Shown here in pieces: positions 53,909 through 62,247 of a stretch of 64,000 nucleotides of DNA; the first letter of the stretch is position 1, and every line of letters begins with the position of its first letter. This DNA is from Panacibacter microcysteis (GTDB lineage Bacteria; Bacteroidota; Bacteroidia; Chitinophagales; Chitinophagaceae), in the NCBI RefSeq assembly GCF_015831355.1, contig NZ_JADWYR010000001.1, forward strand, positions 2,728,001-2,792,000, given 5' to 3'. The notes below the pieces were generated by a model. The model worked only from the letters and a program-made list of their open reading frames with translations, did not search any database and was not told the origin of the DNA. The position numbers and the translations under genes were made by a program.

Positions 53909-54004
53909 AAGTCTTTACGCTGCCAGCGCACAGCAATGCTTCAACAGTTGAAGTGTGCGACGCAACAAAAGCTTAATAGCAGTACAACTGCCGGGTACAT
54001 AAAT
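53909..54004 (+). repeat. Dispersed intergenic repeat, copy 19 (GCGACGC type, right half of a pair)
   Basis: TTTACGCTGCCAGCGCACAG arm, then GTTGAAGTGTGCGACGCAAC, then ACTGCCGGGTACATAAA. It lies inside the polysaccharide locus between sulfotransferase and flippase genes. Confidence 0.85.
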
Positions 54005-54015
54005 TTATTATAAGC

Positions 54016-54040
54016 TTGCCCGAAAGGGCAACTTTGTTTT
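54016..54040 (+). terminator. Hairpin before the flippase gene, weak terminator or leader
   Basis: TTGCCC-GAAA-GGGCAA, a 6-bp stem with a stable GAAA loop, followed by CTTTGTTTTG. It lies about 60 bases before the flippase start and might reduce read-through. Confidence 0.4.
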
Positions 54041-54076
54041 GTAAGCTGTAAAGCTTAATAACCACTGAACAATCTT

Positions 54077-55651
54077 ATGGGAGTGAATAAACAAAAGCTC
54101 GTAAAAACAGGTATATGGCAGGTGCTGAATACTGTTGTTGTACTGGTGTCTCAAATCGGTGCAAATGCAATACTGGCCCGCTATGTAAGCGATGTGGAGT
54201 TTGGTTTAATGGCCATTACCAATGCTTTTGTAAACTTTGCCAGCTTCTTTTCTGAAGCCGGTATGGGCGATGCATTGCTGCAAAGAAAAGAGGTGGAACC
54301 CCAGCATAAAAATGCTGCGTTGTATTTCAGCCTCGTGGTATCTGGTTTGCTTTATGTTATACTGTATTTTACCGCTCCGTGGATATCCACCTTTTACGAT
54401 AAGCCCGAACTGGTAACGATTCTGCGGGTATTGGGTCTTAGTTTCATCCTGTTATCTCTTGGCTCATCTTCTTACAACCTGATGCAGAAGAACTTCAATT
54501 TTAAACAGGTTTTCTACAGTGATAGTTTAAGCTTATTTGCTTCTAACATATTAGGTGTTGCACTGGCCATGTATGGCTATGGTGTTTGGTCGCTTGTGTG
54601 GTCTATTCTCTTTTACAATGCTGCAAGGCTGATCATGGTATGGATCATTGAGCCAATACCTTTAAAACTCGGCGCCTCACTGCGCCACTGGAAAGACCTT
54701 GCCGGCTATGGTGCGGGTTTAACGTTGATTCGTTTAAACAATTTTGTAAGCGGTTTTGGTATTATGCTCGAGATTGGTAAACTGGTAAGCATTGCATTAC
54801 TGGGCGCCTTTGAACGCTCTTACAGGTATACCAATTTACCGGTACGTTATATTGGCGACATGATTCAGAAAATCATGATGCCATTTATGGCCAAGATGCA
54901 GGACGAAATGGATAAGCTCTATGTGTTCTTTTTGCGTGGTATGTCTTTCTCCAATTCTTTGCTTGTACCCATCAGCGTATTTGGTGTAGTCTTCTGTAAA
55001 CCTATTGTCTTAATCTTACTCGGGCACAAATGGTTAAATGCAATTGTGCCAATGCAGATATTGTTCATTTCGCTTCCTTTCAGGATTACCACAAAAGTAG
55101 CAGATGCACTTATGCGAGCAAAGCAGCTGGTCTTCAGAAATGCAGGCAGAAAATTTCAATATACCATTGTATTGTGTGTAGGTATATATATAGGTTGGTT
55201 GTTTGACAAAAACGGTCTCACCGGCATATCTACAGCAGTTACACTGGCGGCAGTCTTTAATTATGTGGCAATGTTGATCACGATCAAAAAGAGGGTATTT
55301 CCTGAAGGCTGGCAGAAAATGATTTTGCATCCTTTTAAAAACGGGTTATGGCTGTCTGTGGTTTTTGTTTTGCCTGCATATGCCGTTTATTATGGCCTCG
55401 ATTACGTTTTAAAAGAACAGGTGCTGTCATTTATAATTGTTACCTGCGTGTTGGGTGCATTTGTGCTGTTTGTTTTCCTGAAAAAACCCACTTTACTTGG
55501 CCAGGATGTAGCTGATATGCAAAAAGAGATGGTTAAAATGGTGAAGAAAGGTGGCAAAGGTGGCGGTGGCAAAAAGAAACGCATGAGAGAACAGCAGCAA
55601 ATAGAAAACGAAAACAATATTCCAACCGTTACAGAACCATTGAACGATTAA
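54077..55651 (+). CDS. Polysaccharide flippase (MOP family, WzxC-like)
   Basis: A 524-residue membrane protein with about 12-14 helices that flips lipid-linked saccharide units across the inner membrane. The start MGVNKQKLVKTGIWQVLNTVVVLVSQIGANAILARYVSDVEFGLM matches the polysaccharide biosynthesis protein group. After the last helix the tail becomes very basic and glycine-rich (KKGGKGGGGKKKRMREQQQ), unusual for this family. It is followed after 9 bases by the sulfotransferase gene at 55661. Confidence 0.9.
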   Translation: MGVNKQKLVKTGIWQVLNTVVVLVSQIGANAILARYVSDVEFGLMAITNAFVNFASFFSEAGMGDALLQRKEVEPQHKNAALYFSLVVSGLLYVILYFTAPWISTFYDKPELVTILRVLGLSFILLSLGSSSYNLMQKNFNFKQVFYSDSLSLFASNILGVALAMYGYGVWSLVWSILFYNAARLIMVWIIEPIPLKLGASLRHWKDLAGYGAGLTLIRLNNFVSGFGIMLEIGKLVSIALLGAFERSYRYTNLPVRYIGDMIQKIMMPFMAKMQDEMDKLYVFFLRGMSFSNSLLVPISVFGVVFCKPIVLILLGHKWLNAIVPMQILFISLPFRITTKVADALMRAKQLVFRNAGRKFQYTIVLCVGIYIGWLFDKNGLTGISTAVTLAAVFNYVAMLITIKKRVFPEGWQKMILHPFKNGLWLSVVFVLPAYAVYYGLDYVLKEQVLSFIIVTCVLGAFVLFVFLKKPTLLGQDVADMQKEMVKMVKKGGKGGGGKKKRMREQQQIENENNIPTVTEPLND

Positions 55652-55660
55652 TATTCCTGC

Positions 55661-56401
55661 ATGACGAAATTTATTGTTTTTACCACGCCGCGCACCGGCT
55701 CAACTTTATTGGTTAAGTCGCTGGATACACACCCTGATATTTTTTGTGCAGGAGAAATATTCCTGTTGAGTGGTACACAGTTCCATGGCGAATGCAGTTT
55801 TAAATTCTGGAAACTTCCCTTGCCCAAAAAAGCAATCTACCTGCTCAATTTCCCTAATATGTGGATGAACCTGCAATCTTTTCTCAACAGGTTTTTTACC
55901 GCTGCAAGAGGAGAGAAGGCAAAAGGGTTTAAACTCATGCATTTTCAAACGGCTTACCTGCCGGGCATTACCGGTTATTTAAAGAACAATAATGTAAAAG
56001 TTATCCTTTTGCTGCGCGAAAACTTGTTAAAGAATACTTTGTCTGACCTCAGGGCAAGACATACAGGTGTTTACCACAACAGTGGTGCAGGCACAGAGAA
56101 GCTGCCTAAGTTTAAAGTTGATCTTACCACCCTCGGCAAAAAAATGGCCGAGATCGACACTTTCAATAAGCAACTGGAGCAGGTAACTGCTTCAATGGAC
56201 CGCTTAAAAATAACCTACGAAGAATTTGATAACTGGGACGCAACAATGAATAAGGTGCTGAATTTTATCAATGTTCCTGACAACAAAATTGCGCCGGTAT
56301 CAAAGAAGCTAAACCCCGATAAACTGGAAGATATGATCGAGAATTATGATGAAATGAAAACATGGCTGCAACAAAACAACTATGCACATTTTCTCGATTA
56401 A
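55661..56401 (+). CDS. Sulfotransferase, family B copy 1
   Basis: A 246-residue sulfotransferase of a second type (Stf0-like). FTTPRTGSTLLVKSLDTHPD near residues 6-25 is the phosphosulfate loop, and GEIFLLSG is shared with its tandem copy. VILLLRENLLKNTLSDLRA is the 3'-phosphate region. It uses PAPS on a sugar acceptor (inference from the locus). Copy 2 follows after 15 bases and the two share layout and many motifs, so they look like a tandem duplication. Confidence 0.86.
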   Translation: MTKFIVFTTPRTGSTLLVKSLDTHPDIFCAGEIFLLSGTQFHGECSFKFWKLPLPKKAIYLLNFPNMWMNLQSFLNRFFTAARGEKAKGFKLMHFQTAYLPGITGYLKNNNVKVILLLRENLLKNTLSDLRARHTGVYHNSGAGTEKLPKFKVDLTTLGKKMAEIDTFNKQLEQVTASMDRLKITYEEFDNWDATMNKVLNFINVPDNKIAPVSKKLNPDKLEDMIENYDEMKTWLQQNNYAHFLD

Positions 56402-56416
56402 ACAAACATACATCGC

Positions 56417-57178
56417 ATGACCAATTTTATCATATTCACCACGCAGCGAAGCGGTTCAACGGTGTTAACCAAGACACTCGATGAACATCCGCAGGTTTTT
56501 GTAGCCGGTGAAATTTTTCATACCAACAACGAAATACACCATCCAGAGTGGCATTTTCCTTTCAAAAATTACCTGGGTAAAGGAACAGCCCGCGGTATGC
56601 TCATGAAAGTGAATAAAGCGCTGAACAATATTGGTATGCAGAACAAAATAAAAAAGCACCTCGATGCTTTTTATACTGCAACAGAAGCCGCAGAAACCGC
56701 CAGGGGGTTTAAGCTCATGCAGTCGCAGGTTAAATCAAATCCGGCTATCTGGCAATACATAAAAAACAATGATGTAAAAATAATCGTGCTGGTGCGCAAA
56801 AATATTTTCGAAACAGCACTTTCGCGTTACCGGGGCAGGGAAACAAAAGTGTATCACTCTGATAGCACTACCACCCAAAAGCAAAAATTACAAATACCGG
56901 TAGCGGAATTTACGGCATGGCTTCGTACACTGGAAGAAGCCAATAAAAAGCTGCTTCAGCAAACAGAAGGTATGAACCGGCTGGTACTTTATTATGAAGA
57001 TTTTGCAAACTGGAACAATATACTGCAGCAAACTTTTGGTTTCCTGCAGGTAGATATGATCGCTATTCCGCCGGCCTTGCAAAAGGTAGGCGCAAAAGAC
57101 TGGCGCGCAGGTATAGAGAATTACGAAGAACTCGAAAAGGCGTTACAGCAAACCAATTATGCCGGCTGGTTAAATTAG
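56417..57178 (+). CDS. Sulfotransferase, family B copy 2
   Basis: A 253-residue tandem paralog of the gene at 55661. FTTQRSGSTVLTKTLDEHPQ is the phosphosulfate loop, GEIFHTNNE follows, and IIVLVRKNIFETALSRYRGR is the 3'-phosphate region. The copies have diverged, so they may modify different positions of the same polymer. A dispersed repeat follows 17 bases after its stop codon and separates it from the polymerase-like gene. Confidence 0.86.
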   Translation: MTNFIIFTTQRSGSTVLTKTLDEHPQVFVAGEIFHTNNEIHHPEWHFPFKNYLGKGTARGMLMKVNKALNNIGMQNKIKKHLDAFYTATEAAETARGFKLMQSQVKSNPAIWQYIKNNDVKIIVLVRKNIFETALSRYRGRETKVYHSDSTTTQKQKLQIPVAEFTAWLRTLEEANKKLLQQTEGMNRLVLYYEDFANWNNILQQTFGFLQVDMIAIPPALQKVGAKDWRAGIENYEELEKALQQTNYAGWLN

Positions 57179-57194
57179 ACAATCAGTATTTTTG

Positions 57195-57296
57195 TGAGCC
57201 CGGCTGCAGCACATCTATGAAGCTTTGGTTGCGTCGCACACTTGTACTGTTGAAACACCAGGCAGCAAAAGCGAAGATTGAAGCGTATAGCGATAG
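57195..57296 (-). repeat. Dispersed intergenic repeat, copy 20 (GCGACGC type, long form)
   Basis: GAGCCCGGCTGCAGCACATC, then GGTTGCGTCGCACACTTGTAC, then AAGCGAAGATTGAAGCG. It lies between sulfotransferase B2 and the polymerase-like gene. Confidence 0.85.
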
Positions 57297-57355
57297 TGCA
57301 ACTTAAACAACCGTAAGCAGTAAAACTGCATAAAGATTATCGAAAAAATTCTTTT

Positions 57356-58810
57356 ATGGCAATGACTTTAAAATTGAAAGATGCGTGGTATTGGATAGCC
57401 AATTTTGCCATACTTGCTTCTTGCTCGGTGTCTATGATGATGGATGATCCCATCTATCTTATTGCAGTAGCTGCACCACTTATTTTCCTGGACAGGGCAT
57501 ATGTTGTACCGGTGTTTATTTTTATTGCCTGTATCGAAGGTTCATTCGTTTCAGATGATGCTTCATCAAAAGCAGAGACCTATGCCATTGCTGTGGCGCT
57601 GCCATTCTTTTTGTACGATATCATTACCCGCAATAAAATAAAAGTACCATTTAAGCTGTCGCTTTTATACGTTTTCTTCGGTGTATTCGTCATTTCAGGC
57701 ATGATCACCTGGGGCGCACATCCCGAGATCAAGCGTTATGTTTCCCAGGCGTTATACATGAAACTGGGCATCTTCATCTACGTAAAAATGTTTATGAAGA
57801 TCATCAAGCTCATCTTCTTTTTCATGTACCTGAAAGTGCTTATCAACAGCGATAAAGAATTACTTTACCGCGGGCTTACACTTGTAAAAGACATGGCGGC
57901 GTATCTTATAGCACTGGTGTTAGTTGATATGCTGTTGTTTGGTGCCGTAACAGAAAAGTTCGATACGCTTCACTTTGGCGATGCGCACCACGGAGACTTT
58001 TCCTCAAACATGAATGCATTAGGTGTTATGTTGTATATAGGCATATTCGAACCTAAGTCAACTTTGTTCAAACGCTTTGTAAACCTTGCAGGCCTGGGTT
58101 GTCTGTTGTTTGTAATCATGAATATCGCCTCAAGAAACGGGTTGCTCAACTTTGTTATTCTCGGTTGCCTGGGCGGGTTTATTGCCTTGTGGAATTTGCG
58201 GTGGGGTGCCAAGGTATTAATCGTTGCGGCAGCCGTTGTGGTAGCCGGTGCCTGCGGTTACATATTTAAAGATTCGCCCACTATCGAGCGTTTTATTTAT
58301 CAGACAGAAGAAGAGGATGGTGGTGAGCGTATCGCTTATTGGAAGGCAGGTTACCAGGCTGTGTCCCGCAACCCTGTATTTGGTGTTGGTGGAGATGAAA
58401 CTGCGTCTTTATGGGCAACATTCCAATATGCAAAGGAGGTAGACCCGCACGTTATGCACAATACCTTCCTTGAGTTTGCGGTAGAGTATGGGCTGCTGGG
58501 TGAAATATTTTTCCTGATTTACGTAGGTGTCATTCTATGGCACAGTTACAGAAACTTTATGTTCGCAGCAAAGTATAATGATATCATATTGGCCGCACCC
58601 GGTATCGCTTATTTTATATCCATCTTTGCGGGTCTGTTTGTAAGCCGTATATGGGAATCTACACTGTGGTATTATTCAACGCTGGTTTTTGCAACATATG
58701 TTGTGTACCGGAAACCGATAGAAGACGCATTTAGTAAACGAAAAAAATATTTAGTACATGGCCTGCCAGATCCGTTAAAAGATCCTGCAATTGCCATACA
58801 CCCAGCTTAA
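57356..58810 (+). CDS. O-antigen ligase / polymerase-like membrane protein
   Basis: A 484-residue membrane protein with about 12 helices, of the O-antigen ligase (Wzy_C) family, which joins or polymerises glycan units on the periplasmic side. The large periplasmic loop contains VSRNPVFGVGGDETASLW and DPHVMHNTFLEFAVEYGLLGE, the family core with its conserved His and Glu. In this locus it is the likely polymerase of the exported polymer; ligase activity cannot be excluded. Sulfotransferase A2 follows after 18 bases. Confidence 0.88.
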   Translation: MAMTLKLKDAWYWIANFAILASCSVSMMMDDPIYLIAVAAPLIFLDRAYVVPVFIFIACIEGSFVSDDASSKAETYAIAVALPFFLYDIITRNKIKVPFKLSLLYVFFGVFVISGMITWGAHPEIKRYVSQALYMKLGIFIYVKMFMKIIKLIFFFMYLKVLINSDKELLYRGLTLVKDMAAYLIALVLVDMLLFGAVTEKFDTLHFGDAHHGDFSSNMNALGVMLYIGIFEPKSTLFKRFVNLAGLGCLLFVIMNIASRNGLLNFVILGCLGGFIALWNLRWGAKVLIVAAAVVVAGACGYIFKDSPTIERFIYQTEEEDGGERIAYWKAGYQAVSRNPVFGVGGDETASLWATFQYAKEVDPHVMHNTFLEFAVEYGLLGEIFFLIYVGVILWHSYRNFMFAAKYNDIILAAPGIAYFISIFAGLFVSRIWESTLWYYSTLVFATYVVYRKPIEDAFSKRKKYLVHGLPDPLKDPAIAIHPA

Positions 58811-58828
58811 TCAATATTAATCCTGCTT

Positions 58829-59743
58829 ATGAGTGATTTCCTATCGAAAAACGAAAAGCTGCTGGAAAAGCCTGTTATCATATTTGGTACCGGCCGTTCC
58901 GGTACTACCGTAATATCAGACATTATTTTGCATCACGAAGACCTGGCCTGGCATAGTAACTGGCAGGAGCTGTTGCCAAAGTCTGCAGCCATTAATTACC
59001 TGCGCCGTGCATTCGATAATGGCTTATGGAACATTACGGGCATGAACACGCAGAATAACAAATCACTTGTCAACCAGGTATTGTTCAGGCCTATAGAGCG
59101 CTACGATTTCTGGGAGAGTATTACCGGCCCCCGCATTGATTTTTCACGAGGTTTTTTACTCAACGAACGCGCCACCGAAGCCGAACGTGCGCACATGCGT
59201 ATGCATTTTGCGAAAATGGTGAAATACCAACACCGCAAAAGACTGGCATTTAAACTTACAGGCCCGGCACGTATGGAATACCTGCTCAGTGTTTTTCCTG
59301 ATGCGCAGTTTGTGCAGATCACCAGGGAGCCTGTGGCTACAGTACGCTCCTGGCTGGAGATACACTGGAGCAATCAAATGACGGAACAACTATGGTGGGA
59401 TGGTGCATATACAGAAGAAGAAAAAGTAAAGGCGAAAGAGTTAGCTAAAAACCCTGCACTGTTTGTGGCCTTCCAGTATAAAAAGTTAATGGAAACAACG
59501 GCTTTGGAAACGGCCAAGCTGGGTGCAGATGTTTATACAGCACGCTACGAAGATTTTGTAAAAGATGCCAGTGGGTTCATTGCAAACATGATGCAACACC
59601 TCGGTTTGCCTGAATCTAAAAGAGTAAACGCATTTATGAGTAAAATCTCTGTGCAAAACAGGAACAACCGTTCTGCAAAATCTGATAAAACCGCAATAGA
59701 CGAAGACACAAAACGTAAGATACTCGAGATCGTAAACGGCTGA
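58829..59743 (+). CDS. Sulfotransferase, family A copy 2
   Basis: A 304-residue paralog of the genes at 52906 and 59882. VIIFGTGRSGTTVISDIIL near 16-34 is the phosphosulfate loop; HEDLAWHSNWQELLPKS, RIDFSRGFLLNERAT, KLTGPARMEYL and FVQITREPVATVRSWLEI are the shared stretches. It is closest to the copy at 59882. A dispersed repeat separates the two copies. Confidence 0.88.
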   Translation: MSDFLSKNEKLLEKPVIIFGTGRSGTTVISDIILHHEDLAWHSNWQELLPKSAAINYLRRAFDNGLWNITGMNTQNNKSLVNQVLFRPIERYDFWESITGPRIDFSRGFLLNERATEAERAHMRMHFAKMVKYQHRKRLAFKLTGPARMEYLLSVFPDAQFVQITREPVATVRSWLEIHWSNQMTEQLWWDGAYTEEEKVKAKELAKNPALFVAFQYKKLMETTALETAKLGADVYTARYEDFVKDASGFIANMMQHLGLPESKRVNAFMSKISVQNRNNRSAKSDKTAIDEDTKRKILEIVNG

Positions 59744-59774
59744 TGAGTGAGTAAAGCTTTGCAGCCTTTTTTTA

Positions 59775-59873
59775 TACGCTTCCATCTTCGCGTTTGCTGA
59801 GTAGTATTGTTACAGTGGAAGAGTGCGACGCAAGAGAAGCTTCATTAATAACCCAACTGCCGGGTACACAAAA
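59775..59873 (+). repeat. Dispersed intergenic repeat, copy 21 (GCGACGC type, long form)
   Basis: TACGCTTCCATCTTCGCGTT, then GTGGAAGAGTGCGACGCAAG, then AACTGCCGGGTACACAAAA. It fills the gap between the two tandem family-A sulfotransferases. Confidence 0.85.
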
Positions 59874-59881
59874 AAACGCTT

Positions 59882-60826
59882 ATGAATGATAAACAAATAA
59901 AGTATGAAGAACTGCTGGAACGGCCAATTTTGATCTTCGGCAGTGGCCGCAGTGGCACCACTATTTTATCTGAGATCATTTTTCAGCATGAAGATCTTGC
60001 ATGGCACAGCAACTACCAAGAAATTCTTACCAAATCTACCTGGATCAATTACCTGCGTCGTTTTTGGGATAATAAAATGTGGCGGCTGGTGAAGTACTGG
60101 AAATTTGTTGGTGTAAGTAAAAATACACGGCAGCAATTCGGATCTTTTTTAAAACTGCTCATCTTTAACCCGATAGAGCGTTATGCTTTCTGGGAGAGCG
60201 TTACAGGCCAGCGCATCGATTTTTCACGAGGTTTTTTGCTCAATGAAAAAGCTACGCCTGAAGAAATACATCACATCCGTTCATTTCTTGCAAAGCAGGT
60301 AAAATACCAGGGCCGTAAAAGATTGATCATGAAGTTTACCGGGCCTGCAAGGTTAGAATATCTCACCAGCATTTTTCCGGATTTGATTGTGGTAAGTATT
60401 GCAAGAGAGCCGATAGCCACAGTGCGTTCATGGCTCGAAGTTGGTTTCTGGCAGCGCATGGGTATTGACAAACTCTGGTGGATTGGCGCCTACTCCAAAG
60501 AAGAGGAAGCGGCTGCAGAAAAGCTGAAAGGTGATGCACCGCTGATCACGGCGTTTCAATATCGTAAACTGATGGAAACAACACAATACGAGATCAACAA
60601 ACTTGGGTTGAATGTACTGGAAACACGCTACGAAGATTTTGTAAAAGACCCCAGGGCATTCATTCAGCAGGTAATGCATCATATGCAGTTGCCACAATCA
60701 AAATATGTAGATAATTATATGACGGAAATGGTTGTAAGCAACCGCAATTCAAGAACATCGAAGAAGACAACCTTCACAGAAGAGACAAAGCAACAAATTA
60801 TGGAAATTGTGGGTGAGTATGCATAG
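59882..60826 (+). CDS. Sulfotransferase, family A copy 3
   Basis: A 314-residue paralog of the gene at 58829. ILIFGSGRSGTTILSEIIF is the phosphosulfate loop, followed by HEDLAWHSNYQEILTKS, RIDFSRGFLLNEKAT, MKFTGPARLEYL and VVSIAREPIATVRSWLEV. It carries about ten extra residues near position 80-95 relative to copy 2. The DNA around FSRGF (GATTTTTCACGAGG) is identical in all three family-A copies, pointing to recent duplication or gene conversion. Confidence 0.88.
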   Translation: MNDKQIKYEELLERPILIFGSGRSGTTILSEIIFQHEDLAWHSNYQEILTKSTWINYLRRFWDNKMWRLVKYWKFVGVSKNTRQQFGSFLKLLIFNPIERYAFWESVTGQRIDFSRGFLLNEKATPEEIHHIRSFLAKQVKYQGRKRLIMKFTGPARLEYLTSIFPDLIVVSIAREPIATVRSWLEVGFWQRMGIDKLWWIGAYSKEEEAAAEKLKGDAPLITAFQYRKLMETTQYEINKLGLNVLETRYEDFVKDPRAFIQQVMHHMQLPQSKYVDNYMTEMVVSNRNSRTSKKTTFTEETKQQIMEIVGEYA

Positions 60827-60851
60827 CAGGCGGTAAGCAAAAGCAATATTA

Positions 60852-60906
60852 TGAGCCATGCTACATTACTACTATTAAGCTGTCGTTGCGTCGCACTCTT
60901 GTACAA
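60852..60906 (-). repeat. Dispersed intergenic repeat, copy 22 (GCGACGC type)
   Basis: GAGCCATGCTACATTACTAC, then GTCGTTGCGTCGCACTCTTGT. It lies just upstream of the glycosyltransferase start; an ATG at 60886 inside this repeat is therefore unlikely to be used. Confidence 0.8.
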
Positions 60907-60945
60907 CAACAATTCTATTCAACACATACACAACCTTCATCAGCA

Positions 60946-62109
60946 ATGCGATTGAACTTTATCAATAACTTTTTTCAATCACCTTCAGTAAACAGTGGTC
61001 TTGTACCAAAGATAAAAGTTGCACACGTAATACGCGTATTCAGCTATGGTGGTGCAGAAGTTTTGTTGCGTGAATTCTTTGCCCAGCCTGAGTTCAAAGA
61101 ACAAATTACATCAGACCTTTTTGTGCTCGATCATAAAAAACTGGGGTTGAAAGATGATGTAATGCCAAATATCAATAAGTTTTATTTCTATAAAATTACC
61201 ACCTGGAAGTTCTTCTTTGAGTACCTGCGTTTTCTTAAAGACATCAAAAAAGGCAATTACGATATTGTACACATGCACCTGCCTGTTGCAGGCTGGATGG
61301 GCGTTGTAGCCAAACTCTTTACCGGCAAAAAAACAAAATATATCTATAGCGAGCATAACCTGGTAAACTTTTACAGTAAATACAATTATTACCTCAGCGG
61401 CTGGACGTATGGCTTTTTTGATAGTGTCATTTATGTATCGCACGAAGTAGGAGAGGTGATCCGTAAAATACAAAAGGGCTGGTTCTTCAAAACCAACCAC
61501 CCCGTTACTATTCTCAATGGTATTGATACCAATAAATTTCATTGCACACACAGGCAACAGCTAAGCCCTGCACAAACGTTGACTATAGGATTGGTAGCAA
61601 GGTTCAGGCCGCAGAAACGTGTAGACCGCTGGGCAGAAGTTGCTGCTGCGGTACACAAAAAAAATCCGGCTATCAAATTCCTGATGGTAGGAGATGGCCC
61701 AAGTGATGAGCTGTTGAGGCAGCGCATCAAAGAGCTCAATGTCGAAGGCGTTATAGAATTGCCGGGTATGCTAACCGATACCTATGCAGCGTATAAACGC
61801 ATAGACATATTCCTGCTTACCAGTGATTTTGAAGGCCTCCCCCTTGCATTGCTTGAGGCAATGAGTTGTGGTTGTGTGCCGGTAATAAGTAATGTTGGTG
61901 GTATTAAGCAGCTTGATTTTACAGGCATCGGGTATAAGTTCGATGATTTTAACCCCGATGCAATTGCTGATAAAATTGTGGCATATACGCAAAACCCTGA
62001 TCAGTATTTTGTGGAAAGCGACCGTTCGAGGGATTTTGTAATTAAAAATTATTCGCTGACCAAACAGGTAAATGAGATCATTGATTTGTACAGGGAATTG
62101 GGTAAGTAA
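60946..62109 (+). CDS. Glycosyltransferase, GT4-like
   Basis: A 387-residue GT-B glycosyltransferase that adds a sugar to the growing unit on the cytoplasmic side. VIRVFSYGGAEVLLREFF near the N-terminus and SDFEGLPLALLEAMSCGCVPVISNVGG near 288-315 (with the E-x7-E donor site) are the GT4 signatures. ATG 60946 is chosen because the upstream ATG at 60886 lies in a dispersed repeat and adds unconserved residues. It is the only glycosyltransferase in the window, so the rest of the repeat-unit assembly, including the initiating enzyme, must be elsewhere. Confidence 0.88.
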   Translation: MRLNFINNFFQSPSVNSGLVPKIKVAHVIRVFSYGGAEVLLREFFAQPEFKEQITSDLFVLDHKKLGLKDDVMPNINKFYFYKITTWKFFFEYLRFLKDIKKGNYDIVHMHLPVAGWMGVVAKLFTGKKTKYIYSEHNLVNFYSKYNYYLSGWTYGFFDSVIYVSHEVGEVIRKIQKGWFFKTNHPVTILNGIDTNKFHCTHRQQLSPAQTLTIGLVARFRPQKRVDRWAEVAAAVHKKNPAIKFLMVGDGPSDELLRQRIKELNVEGVIELPGMLTDTYAAYKRIDIFLLTSDFEGLPLALLEAMSCGCVPVISNVGGIKQLDFTGIGYKFDDFNPDAIADKIVAYTQNPDQYFVESDRSRDFVIKNYSLTKQVNEIIDLYRELGK

Positions 62110-62162
62110 AGTACCTGGTAAAGTTAAATTTATCTCTTTTGTTATCTTTTAAACGCCTCACT

Positions 62163-62247
62163 CCGCGTTTGCCCAATATAGCTTCAACTGTACAAGAGTG
62201 CGACGCAACAGGCGATACCATGAAATACTGTTGCCGGGCTCATACGT
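62163..62247 (+). repeat. Dispersed intergenic repeat, copy 23 (GCGACGC type)
   Basis: ACTCCGCGTTTGCCCAATAT arm, then TACAAGAGTGCGACGCAACA, then GTTGCCGGGCTCATACG. It marks the end of the polysaccharide locus. Confidence 0.8.

Noticed and set aside
53795-54013. A 72-codon frame after the first sulfotransferase.
   Set aside because: It consists almost entirely of the repeat pair 53820-54004.
57356-58810. The O-antigen ligase-like gene as a definite ligase to lipid A.
   Set aside because: Ligases and polymerases of this family cannot be separated from this sequence alone; the locus content favours polymerase.
2817-62247. The dispersed repeats as a CRISPR array.
   Set aside because: Copies are thousands of bases apart, occur in both orientations, vary in length, and no cas genes are present.
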